Shown: positions 63,771 through 64,000 of the stretch, piece by piece
Numbering within the stretch: the stretch's first letter is position 1
Layout: every line of letters begins with the position of its first letter
Assembly (NCBI RefSeq): GCF_007827465.1
Contig: NZ_VISL01000001.1
Coordinates: forward strand, 2,375,001 to 2,439,000
DNA length: 64,000 bases
Source of the DNA: Dokdonia sp. Hel_I_53
GTDB lineage: Bacteria > Bacteroidota > Bacteroidia > Flavobacteriales > Flavobacteriaceae
Direction: 5' to 3'
Position numbers and translations under genes: made by a program
Notes under the pieces: model-generated
What the model was told of the DNA's origin: nothing
Database searches by the model: none
The model's input: the letters and a program-made list of their open reading frames with translations, nothing else

Positions 63771-63784
63771 GCTTTCGCGAAAGC
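63771..63784. repeat. Palindrome copy, perfect
   Basis: GCTTTCGCGAAAGC extended to ATGCTTTCGCGAAAGCAT, between the divergent rbfA and epimerase genes. Confidence 0.95.
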
Positions 63785-63805
63785 ATCTAAACCAACAAAG
63801 AAATA

Positions 63806-64000
63806 ATGAATAAAATAGAACACATTGGTATTGCTGTTAAAGATCTAGACGTAAGCAATAATTTATATACACAACTACTAGGTATATTGCCGTATAAAAT
63901 GGAAGTGGTTGAATCTGAAAGAGTCAATACTTCTTTTTTTAAAACAGGACCTAATAAGATTGAGTTGCTCCAAGCGACAGATGAAAATAGCGCGATTGCA
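63806..64000 (+). CDS. mce: Methylmalonyl-CoA epimerase, 3' end outside window
   Basis: The first 65 codons are present and the frame is open to the window edge. The start MNKIEHIGIAVKDLDVSNNL and the following KMEVVESERVNTSFF and NKIELLQAT match the glyoxalase-fold methylmalonyl-CoA epimerase. It interconverts (R)- and (S)-methylmalonyl-CoA in propionate metabolism. The His in EHIGIAV is the expected first metal ligand. It is divergent from rbfA. Confidence 0.88.
   Translation, partial: MNKIEHIGIAVKDLDVSNNLYTQLLGILPYKMEVVESERVNTSFFKTGPNKIELLQATDENSAIA

Noticed and set aside
2919..63784. The palindromes as a CRISPR array or integron-like repeats
   Set aside because: Copies are kilobases apart, have no spacers or cas/integrase genes, and are perfect palindromes.
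2919..63784. The palindromes as intrinsic terminators
   Set aside because: The stem is short, T-runs do not follow, five copies are inside coding regions, and separate real terminators lie beside several of them.
1..64000. tRNA, rRNA, prophage or insertion-sequence content
   Set aside because: I looked for cloverleaf T-loop motifs, transposase motifs (DDE, HUH) and phage structural or integrase genes and saw none; all larger genes are explained by chromosomal functions.

Overview
This AT-rich window comes from the chromosome of a marine member of the Flavobacteriaceae. The evidence is a full Na+-translocating NADH:quinone reductase (nqrABCDEF) operon, Bacteroidetes-only families (DUF3667, DUF5103, DUF5686, DUF5916, a TonB-type outer-membrane receptor), few visible Shine-Dalgarno sequences, and many -7 boxes of the TAnnTTTG type. 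A 14-bp palindrome, GCTTTCGCGAAAGC, occurs 16 times exactly and 5 more times with one or two changes. I associate this word with Dokdonia/Krokinobacter-like genomes, but the genus is an inference from memory. I see no phage, insertion sequence, CRISPR array, tRNA or rRNA. This is core chromosome, so the unusual material lies in the regulatory DNA and in a few small loci.

Layout. Positions 1-12.4 kb hold housekeeping and envelope genes: an App1-like phosphatase (cut by the window edge), a deoxynucleoside kinase, a truncated haemoglobin, metK behind a SAM-II-type riboswitch, pruA, an outer-membrane receptor, apaG, DUF3667 and DUF5103. Positions 12.6-20.2 kb hold nqrABCDEF, a conserved 120-residue protein and apbE, the flavin transferase that matures NqrB and NqrC. 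Positions 20.2-32.9 kb hold small secreted proteins, a HAD-map-methyltransferase operon whose first gene has no ordinary start codon, two tandem thioredoxin-like lipoproteins behind gpmI, an M48 protease, ilvE, mnmD, glsA and a sodium:solute symporter.

Positions 33.1-36.2 kb hold a compact signalling locus: lipoprotein, multi-pass membrane protein, histidine kinase and NarL-type response regulator. Three copies of a shared inverted-repeat motif, roughly GGGCATTTGCCCC, lie beside its transcription units, one of them in front of a putative small RNA. Positions 36.3-47.3 kb hold asnS, an RND/MMPL exporter, DUF5686 and the translation cluster rplM-rpsI-rpsB-tsf-pyrH-frr. Positions 47.6-64 kb hold a DUF5916 protein, a TPR lipoprotein, polA, two tandemly duplicated GAF histidine kinases, a rhodanese-type sulfurtransferase, lepA, dusB, a LolC/E-type permease, rbfA and the start of a methylmalonyl-CoA epimerase.

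The best leads are the palindrome family, which also occurs inside genes in different reading frames; the shared operator at the two-component locus; three candidate small transcripts, each with its own -7 box and terminator; the SAM-II-type metK leader; an apparent ATT start codon; and three genes whose -7 box is so close to the ATG that their mRNAs should be leaderless. All calls come from reading the sequence; no database search was run.
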